Positions 1 through 8,618 of a stretch of 64,000 nt of DNA are shown here, piece after piece; position 1 is the stretch's first letter, and each line of letters starts with the position of its first letter. The notes under the pieces were generated by a model. The model saw only the letters and a program-made list of their open reading frames with translations. It was not told the DNA's origin and did not search any database. Made by a program: the position numbers and the translations under genes. The DNA is from JAKPAM01 sp047601745 (GTDB lineage: Bacteria; Pseudomonadota; Gammaproteobacteria; Burkholderiales; Burkholderiaceae_E): contig JASGIS010000001.1 in assembly GCA_047601745.1 (NCBI GenBank), positions 496,001 to 560,000 on the forward strand, written 5' to 3'.

Positions 1-790
1 AATACGAGGCCAGCAGCGGATGCCCGACGATGTACAGGTCGCCGATCGCGTCGAGCATCTTGTGCTTGACGAACTCGTCGCTGAAGCGAAGGCCGTCGCT
101 GTTGAGCACGCGGTACTCGTCCATGACGATCGCGTTGTCGAAGCTGCCGCCCTGGGCCAGGCCCTTGGAGCGCAGCATCTCGACGTCCTGCATGAAACCG
201 AACGTGCGCGCGCGCGCGATCTCCTTCACATAGGACATCTTCGCGAAATCGATCTCGACGACCTGGCCGGTCGCGTCGATCGCCGGATGGCCGAAGTCGA
301 TCGAGAAGCGCAGCTTGAAGCCGAAGTGCGGCTCGAGCCGCGCCCACTTGTCGCCGTCGCGGACCTCGACCGTGCGCGTCACCTCGATGAACTTCTTGAA
401 CGCCGGCTGCTCGACGAGCCCGGCGGACTGGATCAGGAACACGAACGAGCCGGCCGATCCGTCGAGGATCGGGATCTCGTCGGCGGTGACGTCGACGTAC
501 AGGTTGTCGATGCCCAGGCCGGCCAGCGCCGACATCAGGTGCTCGATCGTCGCGACCTTGATCTTGCGGCCTTCGCCCTGGTCGGCGGCCGTCAGCGTCG
601 AGGCCATCGTCGTCTCATTGACGTTTTCGGCCCGCGCCGCGATCTCGACCGGCGGCGTCAGGTCGACGCGCCGATAGATGATGCCGGTATCCGGCGCGGC
701 GGGCCGCAGCGTCAGGTCGACCCGCTTGCCCGAATGCATGCCGACGCCGGTCGTGTGGACCAGGGATTTGATCGTTCGTTGGCGAAACAT
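1..790 (-). CDS. lpxC: UDP-3-O-acyl-N-acetylglucosamine deacetylase LpxC, 3' end cut by window edge
   Basis: LpxC is the zinc-dependent cytoplasmic deacetylase that commits UDP-acyl-GlcNAc to lipid A synthesis. The first 263 codons are present, starting MFRQRTIKSLVHTTGVGMHSG, with the family segment ATIEHLMSALAGLGIDN (His of the zinc site in TIEHLMSA) and the ILDGSASSF substrate-binding segment, and ending in SDEFVKHKMLDAIGDL, which holds a second zinc-site His. The remaining C-terminal third lies outside the window. The ATG at 790 is the only start that gives the conserved N-terminus. It lies 60 bp downstream of the peroxiredoxin gene, the usual Burkholderiales order ftsZ-prx-lpxC, linking outer-membrane and murein synthesis. 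Confidence 0.96.
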   Translation of the reverse strand, partial: MFRQRTIKSLVHTTGVGMHSGKRVDLTLRPAAPDTGIIYRRVDLTPPVEIAARAENVNETTMASTLTAADQGEGRKIKVATIEHLMSALAGLGIDNLYVDVTADEIPILDGSAGSFVFLIQSAGLVEQPAFKKFIEVTRTVEVRDGDKWARLEPHFGFKLRFSIDFGHPAIDATGQVVEIDFAKMSYVKEIARARTFGFMQDVEMLRSKGLAQGGSFDNAIVMDEYRVLNSDGLRFSDEFVKHKMLDAIGDLYIVGHPLLASY

Positions 791-850
791 CGGGCGAGTG
801 TCCTGGGAATTGAAAAACCGTGCCGGGCAGGCGGATTTCCGGGGTGCCGG

Positions 851-1354
851 TCAGAGCTGCCCGAGCAGCGTGTCGGCGTCCGAGATCTCGAACTTGCCGC
901 CCGCGTCGACGTTCAACTGCTTGACGACGCCGTCGTCGACGATCATCGAGAAACGCTGCATCCGCATGCCCATGCCGCGCGCGCCCAGGTCCAGCTCCAG
1001 CCCGAGCTTCTTCGCGAAATCGGCGCTGCCGTCGGCCAGCAGGCGGATCTTGCCGGCGGTCTGCTCCTGGCGGCCCCAGGCGCCCATCACGAACGCGTCA
1101 TTGACGGCCAGGCACCAGATCTCGTCGACGCCCTTGGCGCGCAGATCGTCGTTGCGCGCGAGGAAGCCGGGCAGGTGCTTGGCCGAGCAGGTCGGCGTGA
1201 ACGCGCCGGGCACGCCGAAGATCGCGATCTTCTTGCCCTTGACCAGGTCGGATACCTTGAACGCGTTCGGGCCCAGCGTGCAGCCGTTGCCTTCGACCTC
1301 GATGAATTCGGTCAGCGTCGCTTCGGGCAGGCGGTCGCCCACTTTGATCGTCAT
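851..1354 (-). CDS. Prx5-type peroxiredoxin
   Basis: A 167-residue cytoplasmic thiol peroxidase of the Prx5 (1-Cys/atypical 2-Cys) family that reduces H2O2 and alkyl hydroperoxides. The peroxidatic motif PGAFTPTCS lies around residues 48-56, the length is the family norm, and there is no fused glutaredoxin domain. The start at 1354 has a strong GAGGAG ribosome site about 7 nt upstream. It sits between ftsZ and lpxC, a position it commonly holds in Burkholderiales, and a TACAAT -10-like hexamer at 1524-1529 (minus strand) could give it its own promoter in the 256-bp gap. The reducing partner (glutathione or thioredoxin) cannot be told from sequence. Confidence 0.9.
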   Translation of the reverse strand: MTIKVGDRLPEATLTEFIEVEGNGCTLGPNAFKVSDLVKGKKIAIFGVPGAFTPTCSAKHLPGFLARNDDLRAKGVDEIWCLAVNDAFVMGAWGRQEQTAGKIRLLADGSADFAKKLGLELDLGARGMGMRMQRFSMIVDDGVVKQLNVDAGGKFEISDADTLLGQL

Positions 1355-1610
1355 GTTCGCTCTCCTCGCTAGGGGTTCGTCGATGGGGTCTCGTCGATGA
1401 AGGCCTGGCGCGGACAGCGGAGACAGGGCCGCCGGCGACCGCGCGGTGACCGTGCCGCCGCCGGTGCACGGTACGCAGGCCGGACCGCCACGGACGGCGG
1501 TCGTCGGCCGCGGCGGAACCCCTCGATTGTAGCCGCGCCCCCCGATTCCGGCAGGCGAGCGCCGGCCGGCGCGGACGGCGGCGCCGTCGGCCGCCGCCGC
1601 AGGGCCGGAC

Positions 1611-2780
1611 TCAGTCGGCCTGTTTGCGCAGGAACGCCGGGATGTCGAGCCGCTCGACGCCGCTCTCTTCCAGCGCCGCGACGCGGGCCGAGGCCTGCGC
1701 GCGCGGATCGCGCCAGACGGTCGGCGTGTCGTACTTGTGATAACCGGACGAGATGCCGCCGACGCCCAGCGGCACGTCGTGCGTGCCGGTGCGCAGCTCG
1801 GGCTTGTGCACGAGTTGCGGTTTGGCCGAGCGGCGGCCGATGCCGGTGGCCACGACGGTCACGCGCAGCTTGTCGCCCATGTCCTCGTCGAACACCGTGC
1901 CGTGGATGATCGTCGCATCGTCGGCGCAGAACGCCTTGATCGTGTTGATCACCTCGTTGGTCTCGCGCAGCTTCAGGCTCTTGTTGGCCGTGATGTTGAC
2001 GATGACGCCGCGCGCGCCCGACAGATCGACGCCGTCGAGCAGCGGCGACGCGACGGCCTGTTCGGCCGCCAGGCGGGCGCGATCGAGGCCGGCGGCCTCG
2101 CCGATGCCCATCATCGCCTTGCCCTGCTCGCCCATCACGGTCTTGACGTCGGCGAAGTCGACGTTGACCAGACCCGGCACGTTGATGATCTCGGCGATGC
2201 CCGCGACCGCGTTGTGCAGCACGTCGTCGGCGCGGCGGAACGCGTCCTCGAGGCTGGCGTCCTCGTCCATCACGTCGAACAGCTTCTGGTTCAGCACGAC
2301 GATCAGCGAATCGACGTGCTCGACCAACGAATCGATGCCCTCGTCGGCGATCTTGGTCTTGCGCGCGCCCTCGAAGTCGAACGGCTTGGTGACGACGCCG
2401 ACGGTCAGGATGCCCATCTCCTTGGCCACCTCGGCGACGATCGGCGAAGCCCCGGTCCCGGTGCCCTTGCCCATGCCGGCGGTCAGGAACACCATGTTCG
2501 CACCGGCCAGCGCACCGCGGATCTCTTCGCGCGCGGCCTCGGCCGCCGCGCGGCCGGCCGTCGGATTGGCGCCGGCGCCCAGGCCGAACTCGCCGAGGCG
2601 GATCGTGTTCTGCGCGAGCGAGCGGTTCAACGCCTGCTTGTCGGTGTTCATCACGATGAAATCGACGCCTTCGACGCCGCGCGCGATCATGTGATTGATG
2701 GCGTTTCCGCCCGCTCCGCCGATGCCGACGACCTTGATGACGGCGCCTTCCATTTCGGACTCGATCATTTCAAACGACAT
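1611..2780 (-). CDS. ftsZ: cell division GTPase FtsZ
   Basis: FtsZ polymerises into the Z-ring at mid-cell. The 389-residue protein starts MSFEMIESEM at 2780 behind a near-perfect AAGGAGGT site; a longer in-frame start at 2846 has no such site. It has the GGAGGNA nucleotide loop (residues 21-27), the T7 loop NVDFADV, and the conserved C-terminal peptide LDIPAFLRKQAD that binds FtsA. Odd point: the tubulin signature, normally GGGTGTG, reads GKGTGTG (Lys near residue 105). The linker is short. It is the last dcw division gene, separated from ftsA by a 320-bp gap that probably carries its own promoter. Confidence 0.97.
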   Translation of the reverse strand: MSFEMIESEMEGAVIKVVGIGGAGGNAINHMIARGVEGVDFIVMNTDKQALNRSLAQNTIRLGEFGLGAGANPTAGRAAAEAAREEIRGALAGANMVFLTAGMGKGTGTGASPIVAEVAKEMGILTVGVVTKPFDFEGARKTKIADEGIDSLVEHVDSLIVVLNQKLFDVMDEDASLEDAFRRADDVLHNAVAGIAEIINVPGLVNVDFADVKTVMGEQGKAMMGIGEAAGLDRARLAAEQAVASPLLDGVDLSGARGVIVNITANKSLKLRETNEVINTIKAFCADDATIIHGTVFDEDMGDKLRVTVVATGIGRRSAKPQLVHKPELRTGTHDVPLGVGGISSGYHKYDTPTVWRDPRAQASARVAALEESGVERLDIPAFLRKQAD

Positions 2781-2953
2781 GCTGACCTCCTTGGGCGGAA
2801 AGAGGGAAACGACAAGCGGTTCGCCTCCGCTTCTCGCTTCGCCCATTCCGTTCGACTGTTGACTGGATGAATGGACTAAGGACTGCTTCTAATTACCCGA
2901 ACTCTAACCGCTTGTCACCACTTTTCGTGCTTCTTGTCTGAAACACGATGAGG

Positions 2954-3029
2954 CAACGGACTCGACCCTATGCGTGACGTGCGCCCGCGCTGCCGCGAAG
3001 CGCCCTTCGCAAGAGGGCCGAGTCCGTTG
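2954..3029 (-). other. structured ftsA-ftsZ intergenic element (11-bp inverted repeat)
   Basis: The 320 bp between ftsA and ftsZ (2781-3100) hold no gene. They contain a perfect 11-bp inverted repeat, CAACGGACTCG at 2954-2964 and CGAGTCCGTTG at 3019-3029, with an inner GCGAAG/CTTCGC hairpin around 2995-3012. Downstream on the minus strand is GTGACA, 17 bp, TAATTA, a weak promoter candidate at about 2890-2920. As RNA the repeat could fold as one long stem in the ftsZ leader. Function is inferred only. Confidence 0.4.
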
Positions 3030-3100
3030 ACCCATCGACAACCTCGCCGCGCGCACCGCTGTCGGTCCGCGTCGAGACGCCGGCCTTGCCGCCGATCCGA

Positions 3101-4333
3101 TCAGAAATTGCCAAGGAACCACTCCTTCATCTTGCGCAGCGTCTCCTTGAACGAGCCGGTCTGCTCGGCGACCCGGCGGCCGCGCGCGCGCGACTGGCGC
3201 GCCTGTTCGAGCAGGCCCACCGCCGTCGCGAAGCGCGGCGTGCGCACGACGTCGGCGAGCTTGCCGCGGTACTCGGGCATGCCGATGCGCACCGGCTTCA
3301 GGAAGATGTCCTCGGCCAGCTCGACCATGCCCGGCAGCAGGCTGCTGCCGCCGGTGATGACGATGCCCGACGACAGCAGCTCTTCATAACCCGATTCGCG
3401 GATCACCTGGTGCACGAGCGCGTACAGCTCTTCGACGCGCGGCTCGATGACGGCCGCCAGCGCCTGGCGCGACAGCGTGCGCGGCCCCCGGTCGCCGATG
3501 CCCGGCACCTCGAGCTTGTCGTTGGCGTCGGCCAGCACCTGCTTGGCGATCCCGTAGCGCAGCTTGATTTCCTCGGCCTCGGGCGTCGGCGTTCGCAGGG
3601 CCATCGCCACGTCGTTGGTGATCTGGTCGCCGGCGATCGGGATCACCGCCGTGTGGCGGATCGCGCCGCCGGTGAAGATCGCGATGTCGGTCGTGCCGCC
3701 GCCGATGTCGACCAGCGCGACGCCCAGCTCCATCTCGTCCTGCGTCAGCACCGAGCTGCTCGAGGCCAGCGGCTGCAGCACCAGGTCCTGCACCTCCAGG
3801 CCGCAGCGGCGCACGCACTTGACGATGTTCTGCGCGGCCGACACGGCGCCGGTGACGATGTGCACGCGCACCTCGAGCCGCACGCCGCTCATGCCGATCG
3901 GCTCGCGGATGTCCTCCTGGCCGTCGATGATGAATTCCTGCGGCAGCACGTGCAGGATCTGCTGGTCGGTCGGGATGTTGACGGCCTTGGCGGTCTCGAT
4001 CACGCGCGCGACGTCGGCGTCGGTGACCTCCTTGTCCTTGATCGCGACCATCCCGCTGGAGTTGAAGCTGCGGATGTGGCTGCCGGCGATGCCGGTATAG
4101 ACGTTGCGGATCTTGCAGTCGGCCATCAGCTCGGCCTCTTCGAGCGCCTTCTGGATCGACTGCACGGTGGTCTCGATGTTGACGACCACGCCCTTCTTCA
4201 GGCCCCGCGACTCGTGGTGCCCGAGGCCGACGATTTCGTAACGACCGTCGGGCAACACCTGCGCCACCATCGCCACGATCTTGGACGTGCCGATGTCCAG
4301 GCCGACTATCAGGTCGTTGGAATCTCTTGCCAT
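3101..4333 (-). CDS. ftsA: cell division actin-like ATPase FtsA
   Basis: FtsA tethers the Z-ring to the inner membrane and recruits later divisome proteins. The 410-residue protein shows the actin-fold phosphate-1 motif GLDIGTSKI (about residues 10-18), phosphate-2 motif VDIGGGTTDIAIF, the adenosine motif GIVITGGSSLLPG, and the C-terminal amphipathic membrane-targeting helix ending in KMKEWFLGNF. It starts 7 bp after ftsQ. Length and all motifs are normal. Confidence 0.97.
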   Translation of the reverse strand: MARDSNDLIVGLDIGTSKIVAMVAQVLPDGRYEIVGLGHHESRGLKKGVVVNIETTVQSIQKALEEAELMADCKIRNVYTGIAGSHIRSFNSSGMVAIKDKEVTDADVARVIETAKAVNIPTDQQILHVLPQEFIIDGQEDIREPIGMSGVRLEVRVHIVTGAVSAAQNIVKCVRRCGLEVQDLVLQPLASSSSVLTQDEMELGVALVDIGGGTTDIAIFTGGAIRHTAVIPIAGDQITNDVAMALRTPTPEAEEIKLRYGIAKQVLADANDKLEVPGIGDRGPRTLSRQALAAVIEPRVEELYALVHQVIRESGYEELLSSGIVITGGSSLLPGMVELAEDIFLKPVRIGMPEYRGKLADVVRTPRFATAVGLLEQARQSRARGRRVAEQTGSFKETLRKMKEWFLGNF

Positions 4334-4340
4334 GCTTCTC

Positions 4341-5144
4341 TCATCTGTTCAGTTTGGCCACGGACACGCTGCCCGGGGCTTTCGCACCATCGCCTTCGGC
4401 CGCCAGCAGCTTGACCGAGCGGATCGCGAATCCGCTCGGGTAACGCAGATCGATCACCTCGGCCTTGCGATCGAGTTGTTCCTGCACGCGCGGGAACACG
4501 GCCGCCCAGCGCTTGACGCGATCCTCGATCGGCACGCCCTGGTCGCGCCCCAGCACCAGCGTGGTCTCGTCGTCGAGCCTGACGGTCCACGCGTGCCGCG
4601 CCGACAGCGTCACCGTCTCGGGCGTGCGGCCCAGGTCGGCCAGCCAGCGGCGCAGGTCCTCGTAGCGGCGCATGACGAGCTGCTCGCTGCCGTCGGGGCC
4701 GTTCAGCGTCGGCAGCGGCCCGTCCTTCTCGGCCTCGCCGACGCTGGCGACGAACAGTTCGCCGAACGTGTTGATCAGCCGCGATTCGCCCCAGATGCCC
4801 AGCGGCTGGTGCTCCTCGATGCCGATCACCAGCGTGTCGGGCCAGACGCGGCGCACGCTGGCCTGCCGCACCCAGGGCACCGACCGCATCGTATGGCGAA
4901 CGACGTCCAGGTCGATCGTGAAGAAGTTGCCGACCGCGCTGCGCTCGGCCGTGCGGCGCAGCGTATGGCTGGCCGCGTGGCGCAGCGCATAGCCGGGCGC
5001 CGGTTCGATGACGACGTGCCTGAGCGTGAACTGCGGCCGCTGCACGATCCAGTACAGGCCGCTGCCGATCACGGCGACGAACACCATCGCCACCAGCGCG
5101 CTGGCGATCAGGTTCAGCAGCCGGTGGTTGTGCCACAGTTTCAT
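4341..5144 (-). CDS. ftsQ: cell division protein FtsQ
   Basis: A 267-residue bitopic inner-membrane protein that joins FtsB and FtsL in the divisome. It has a short cytoplasmic N-terminus (MKLWHNHRLLN), one membrane segment (LIASALVAMVFVAVIGSGLYW), and a periplasmic POTRA-like domain beginning RHVVIEPAPGY followed by the beta domain. The ATG at 5144 overlaps the ddl stop by ATGA, which fixes the start and implies translational coupling; longer in-frame starts lie within ddl and are not used. Confidence 0.94.
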   Translation of the reverse strand: MKLWHNHRLLNLIASALVAMVFVAVIGSGLYWIVQRPQFTLRHVVIEPAPGYALRHAASHTLRRTAERSAVGNFFTIDLDVVRHTMRSVPWVRQASVRRVWPDTLVIGIEEHQPLGIWGESRLINTFGELFVASVGEAEKDGPLPTLNGPDGSEQLVMRRYEDLRRWLADLGRTPETVTLSARHAWTVRLDDETTLVLGRDQGVPIEDRVKRWAAVFPRVQEQLDRKAEVIDLRYPSGFAIRSVKLLAAEGDGAKAPGSVSVAKLNR

Positions 5145-6121
5145 CGCGCGCCTCCATCGAGCTTCAGGCTCGCGCCGGCCAGGATCCGCACGACCAGCTC
5201 GTCGTAGTCGATGCCTTCGGCGCGCGCGGCCACCGGCACCAGCGAATGATCGGTCATGCCCGGCGAGGTGTTGATCTCGAGCAGGTAAGGCTCGCCGTCG
5301 GCCTTGCGCAGCATCACGTCGACGCGCGCCCAGCCCTCGCAGGCCAGCGCGCGGTAAGCGTCGACCGCGATCCGCTGGATGCGCCGGGTCGAGTCCTCGG
5401 ACAGCGGCGCCGGGCACAGGTACTGCGTGTCGTTGGTGAAGTACTTGTTCTGGTAGTCGTAGTTGCCGCCGGGCGCGCGGATCTCGACGATCGGCAGCGC
5501 GCGCGCGGCCTCGCCGGTACCCAGGATCGCGACCGTCAGCTCGGCGCCGTCGATGAACTCTTCGGCCAGCACCTCGTGGTCGTAGCGCGCGGCCAGCGCG
5601 AACGCGTCCAGCACCTGCGAATAGCCCTGGACCTTGGTGATGCCGATCGTCGAGCCCTCGTGCGGCGGCTTGACGATCAACGGCAGGCCGAGCTCGTCGG
5701 GGATCCGGCGCAGCAGCGCCGGATCGGCCGCGTTCTCGCGCGCGACGACGGCGAAGCGCGGCGTCGGCAGAGCGTGCGTCTGCCAGATCCGCTTGGTCAT
5801 CACCTTGTCCATCGCGATCGCCGACGCCATCACGCCCGAGCCGGTGTACGGGATGCCGAGCAGTTCGAGCGCGCCCTGCACGGTACCGTCCTCGCCGTAG
5901 CGGCCGTGCAGCGCGACGAACGCGCGCGCGAAGCCGTCGCGCGCGAGGTCCTCGAGCGGCCGCTCGGCCGGGTCGAACGGATGCGCGTCGACGCCCCGGC
6001 GGCGCAGCGCGGCCAGCACGCCATGGCCCGAGCGCAACGAGATCTCGCGTTCGGCCGAACGGCCGCCGAGCAGCACGGCGACCTTGCCGAAGCGGGGATC
6101 GAAGGATGAAGGGACGCTCAT
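5141..6121 (-). CDS. ddl: D-alanine--D-alanine ligase
   Basis: This ATP-grasp enzyme joins two D-Ala for the murein stem peptide. The 326-residue protein has the serine/glycine loop region HGRYGEDGTVQG, YTGSGVMASAIAMDK, ATP-binding IVKPPHEGSTIGI, the omega-loop NYDYQNKYF whose Tyr residues favour D-Ala over D-lactate, and the Mg-binding LLEINTSPGMT. It overlaps murC and ftsQ by ATGA at both ends, the standard dcw position of ddlB. Confidence 0.95.
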   Translation of the reverse strand: MSVPSSFDPRFGKVAVLLGGRSAEREISLRSGHGVLAALRRRGVDAHPFDPAERPLEDLARDGFARAFVALHGRYGEDGTVQGALELLGIPYTGSGVMASAIAMDKVMTKRIWQTHALPTPRFAVVARENAADPALLRRIPDELGLPLIVKPPHEGSTIGITKVQGYSQVLDAFALAARYDHEVLAEEFIDGAELTVAILGTGEAARALPIVEIRAPGGNYDYQNKYFTNDTQYLCPAPLSEDSTRRIQRIAVDAYRALACEGWARVDVMLRKADGEPYLLEINTSPGMTDHSLVPVAARAEGIDYDELVVRILAGASLKLDGGAR

Positions 6122-7554
6122 GCCGCGGACTCCTTGCTCGATGCGACCGGCACGTCGCCGTCGGCGATCGCCTTGACCTGGGCGGCGACGCCGCCGATCG
6201 ATCCGGCCCCCATCGCGATGACGACGTCGCCGTCGGCGACCTGGTCGAGGATCGCGCGCGGCATGTCGGCGATGTCCTCGACGAACACCGGCTCGACCTT
6301 GCCGGCGACGCGCACGGCGCGGGCCAGCGAGCGGCCGTCGGCGGCGACGATCGGCGGCTCGCCGGCCGGGTAGACCTCGGCCAGCAGCAGGCCGTCGGCG
6401 CTGGACAGCACCTTGACGAAGTCCTCGAACAGGTCGCGCGTGCGCGTGTAGCGATGCGGCTGGAACGCGAGCAGCACGCGCCGGCCCGGGAACGCGCCGC
6501 GCGCGGCCGCCAGCGTCGCCGCCATCTCGGCCGGGTGGTGGCCGTAGTCGTCGATCATCGCGAACGAACCGCCGCCCTGCGCGACCGGCACCGGCAGGTC
6601 GCCGTAGCGCTGGAAGCGTCGTCCGACGCCGTGGAACTCGGCCAGCGCAGCGACCACCGCGCCGTCGTCGACCTCGAGCTCGTCGGCGACCGCGATCGCG
6701 GCCAGCGCGTTCTGCACGTTGTGCAGGCCGGGCAGGTTCAGCACGACCGGCATCGGCTCGCGGCCCGGCCGCAGCACCGTGAAGTGCATGCGCCCCTCGT
6801 CGGCGCGAACGTCGACCGCGCGCACCCGCGCGTCGGCCGCGAAGCCGTAGGTGATGATCGGCTTGGACACGAACGGCAGGATCTCGCGCACGTGCACGTC
6901 GTCGACGCACAGCACCGCCGCGCCGTAGAACGGCAGCCGCTGCGTGAACTCGACGAAGGCCTGGCGCAGCCGCGCGAAGTCGTGGCCATAAGTCTCCATG
7001 TGGTCGGCGTCGATGTTCGTGATCACCGCGATCATCGGCGTCAGGTTCAGGAACGAACCGTCGGACTCGTCGGCCTCGACGACGATGTAGTCGCCGGAGC
7101 CCAGCCGCGCGTTGGCGCCGGCGCTGTTGAGCCGCCCGCCGATCACGAAGGTCGGATCGAGGTTGCCGCGCGCCAGGATCGACGCGACCAGGCTGGTCGT
7201 CGTCGTCTTGCCGTGCGTGCCGGCGATCGCGATGCCCTGCTTGAGCTTCATCAGCTCGGCCAGCATCAGCGCGCGCGGCACGATCGGCACGCGCCGCGCC
7301 CGCGCGGCGAGCACCTCGGGATTGTCGCCCTGGACCGCCGTCGACGTGACCACGCAGTCGGCGCCGGCGATGTTCTCGGCCTGGTGGCCGAGCACGACGT
7401 GGGCGCCGAGCCGCGCCAGCCGCTGCGTGGCGGCGTTCGACGACAGGTCCGAACCGCTGATGCGGTAACCCTGGTTCAGCAGCACCTCGGCGATGCCGCT
7501 CATTCCCGACCCGCCGATGCCGACGAAATGGATCTGCTTGACCTTGTGCTTCAT
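6118..7554 (-). CDS. murC: UDP-N-acetylmuramate--L-alanine ligase MurC
   Basis: MurC adds L-Ala to UDP-MurNAc in the cytoplasm. The 478-residue Mur ligase has N-terminal FVGIGGSGMSGIAEVL, the ATP P-loop AGTHGKTTTTSL (about residues 120-131), VEADESDGSF, the MurC-type NIDADHMETYG, and the C-terminal IDDYGHHPAE domain motif. The start at 7554 gives the canonical MKHKVKQIHFVGIGG N-terminus. It overlaps ddl by 4 bp (ATGA) and murG by 4 bp. Confidence 0.96.
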   Translation of the reverse strand: MKHKVKQIHFVGIGGSGMSGIAEVLLNQGYRISGSDLSSNAATQRLARLGAHVVLGHQAENIAGADCVVTSTAVQGDNPEVLAARARRVPIVPRALMLAELMKLKQGIAIAGTHGKTTTTSLVASILARGNLDPTFVIGGRLNSAGANARLGSGDYIVVEADESDGSFLNLTPMIAVITNIDADHMETYGHDFARLRQAFVEFTQRLPFYGAAVLCVDDVHVREILPFVSKPIITYGFAADARVRAVDVRADEGRMHFTVLRPGREPMPVVLNLPGLHNVQNALAAIAVADELEVDDGAVVAALAEFHGVGRRFQRYGDLPVPVAQGGGSFAMIDDYGHHPAEMAATLAAARGAFPGRRVLLAFQPHRYTRTRDLFEDFVKVLSSADGLLLAEVYPAGEPPIVAADGRSLARAVRVAGKVEPVFVEDIADMPRAILDQVADGDVVIAMGAGSIGGVAAQVKAIADGDVPVASSKESAA

Positions 7555-8618
7555 GGCCGGGCCGCCTCCTCGCAGGCATCGGCGACGTCGCGCGTCGCGT
7601 CGGGCCGCGCCATCGCCCGCGCGCGGACCGCCATCTGCAGCAGCCGCTCGCGCGTCATCCCCTTGAACAGCCCGGCCAGCCGGTCGGGCGTCAGCTCGGA
7701 CTGCGGCACGAGGATCGCCGCGTCGCGCTCGGACAGGAAACGCGCGTTGGTCGTCTGGTGATCGTCGACGGCGAACGGGAACGGCACCATCAGCGCCGCC
7801 ACGCCGGCGGCCGTCACTTCGGAGACCGTCATCGCGCCGGCCCGGCACACGACCAGGTCGGCGTCGCGATAGGCGGCCGCCATGTCGTCGATGAACTCGC
7901 GCAGCTCGGCCGTGACGCCGGCCTCGCGGTAAGCGTCGGCCAGCGCCTGCCGGTGCGCCTTGCCGCTCTGGTGGATGACGCGCGGACGCTCGTCGCCGGC
8001 CAGCATCGCCAGCGCGCGCGGCACCGCGGTGTTCAACGCCTGCGCGCCCAGGCTGCCGCCGACGACCAGCACGCGCAGCGGTCCGTCGCGCCCGGCGTAG
8101 CGCTGCTCGGGCGGCGGCAGGTGCGCGATCTCGACGCGCACCGGGTTGCCGCACCACTGCGCGCGCGGCAGCGCGTCCGGGAACGCGACCAGCACGCGCC
8201 GCGCCAGCCGCGCCAGCGTCCGGTTGGCTAGGCCGGCGACCGAGTTCTGCTCGTGCAGCACCAGCGGACGCCCCATCAGCGCGGCGGCGACGCCGCCGGG
8301 AAAGCTGATGTAGCCGCCCATGCCCAGCACGACGGCCGGCCGCTCGGCGCGCATCACGCGCAGGCTCTGCCACAGCGCGCGCGCCAGGTTGACCGGCAGC
8401 ATCAGCTTGGTCTTGAGCCCCTTGCCGCGCAGGCCGCCGAAGCGCACCCAGCGCATCGCGAAGCCGTGCCGCGGCACCAGCGTCGCCTCCATGCCGCCCG
8501 GGTTGCCGAGCCAGATCACGTTCCACGCCCGCGCGCGCATCGCCTCGGCGACGGCCAGGCCCGGCATCACGTGGCCGCCGGTGCCGCCGGCCATGATCAT
8601 CACGGTGCGTGCGCTCAC
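7551..8618 (-). CDS. murG: UDP-GlcNAc:undecaprenyl-PP-MurNAc-pentapeptide GlcNAc transferase MurG
   Basis: MurG makes lipid II from lipid I on the inner face of the membrane. The 355-residue GT-B enzyme has the two glycine-rich loops MAGGTGGHV and GMGGYISFPGG, LHEQNSVAGLANR, the C-domain loop VVGGSLGAQALN, and the UDP-GlcNAc motif CRAGAMTVSEVTAAG. Translation probably starts at the GTG at 8618, which overlaps the ftsW stop as GTGA; the next candidate (ATG at 8600) would cut closer to the first loop. Confidence 0.94.
   Translation of the reverse strand: MSARTVMIMAGGTGGHVMPGLAVAEAMRARAWNVIWLGNPGGMEATLVPRHGFAMRWVRFGGLRGKGLKTKLMLPVNLARALWQSLRVMRAERPAVVLGMGGYISFPGGVAAALMGRPLVLHEQNSVAGLANRTLARLARRVLVAFPDALPRAQWCGNPVRVEIAHLPPPEQRYAGRDGPLRVLVVGGSLGAQALNTAVPRALAMLAGDERPRVIHQSGKAHRQALADAYREAGVTAELREFIDDMAAAYRDADLVVCRAGAMTVSEVTAAGVAALMVPFPFAVDDHQTTNARFLSERDAAILVPQSELTPDRLAGLFKGMTRERLLQMAVRARAMARPDATRDVADACEEAARP

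Noticed and set aside
1355..1610. Possible small gene between peroxiredoxin and ftsZ.
   Set aside because: Only G+C-rich noncoding sequence with low-complexity frames; a -10-like hexamer is all that is visible.
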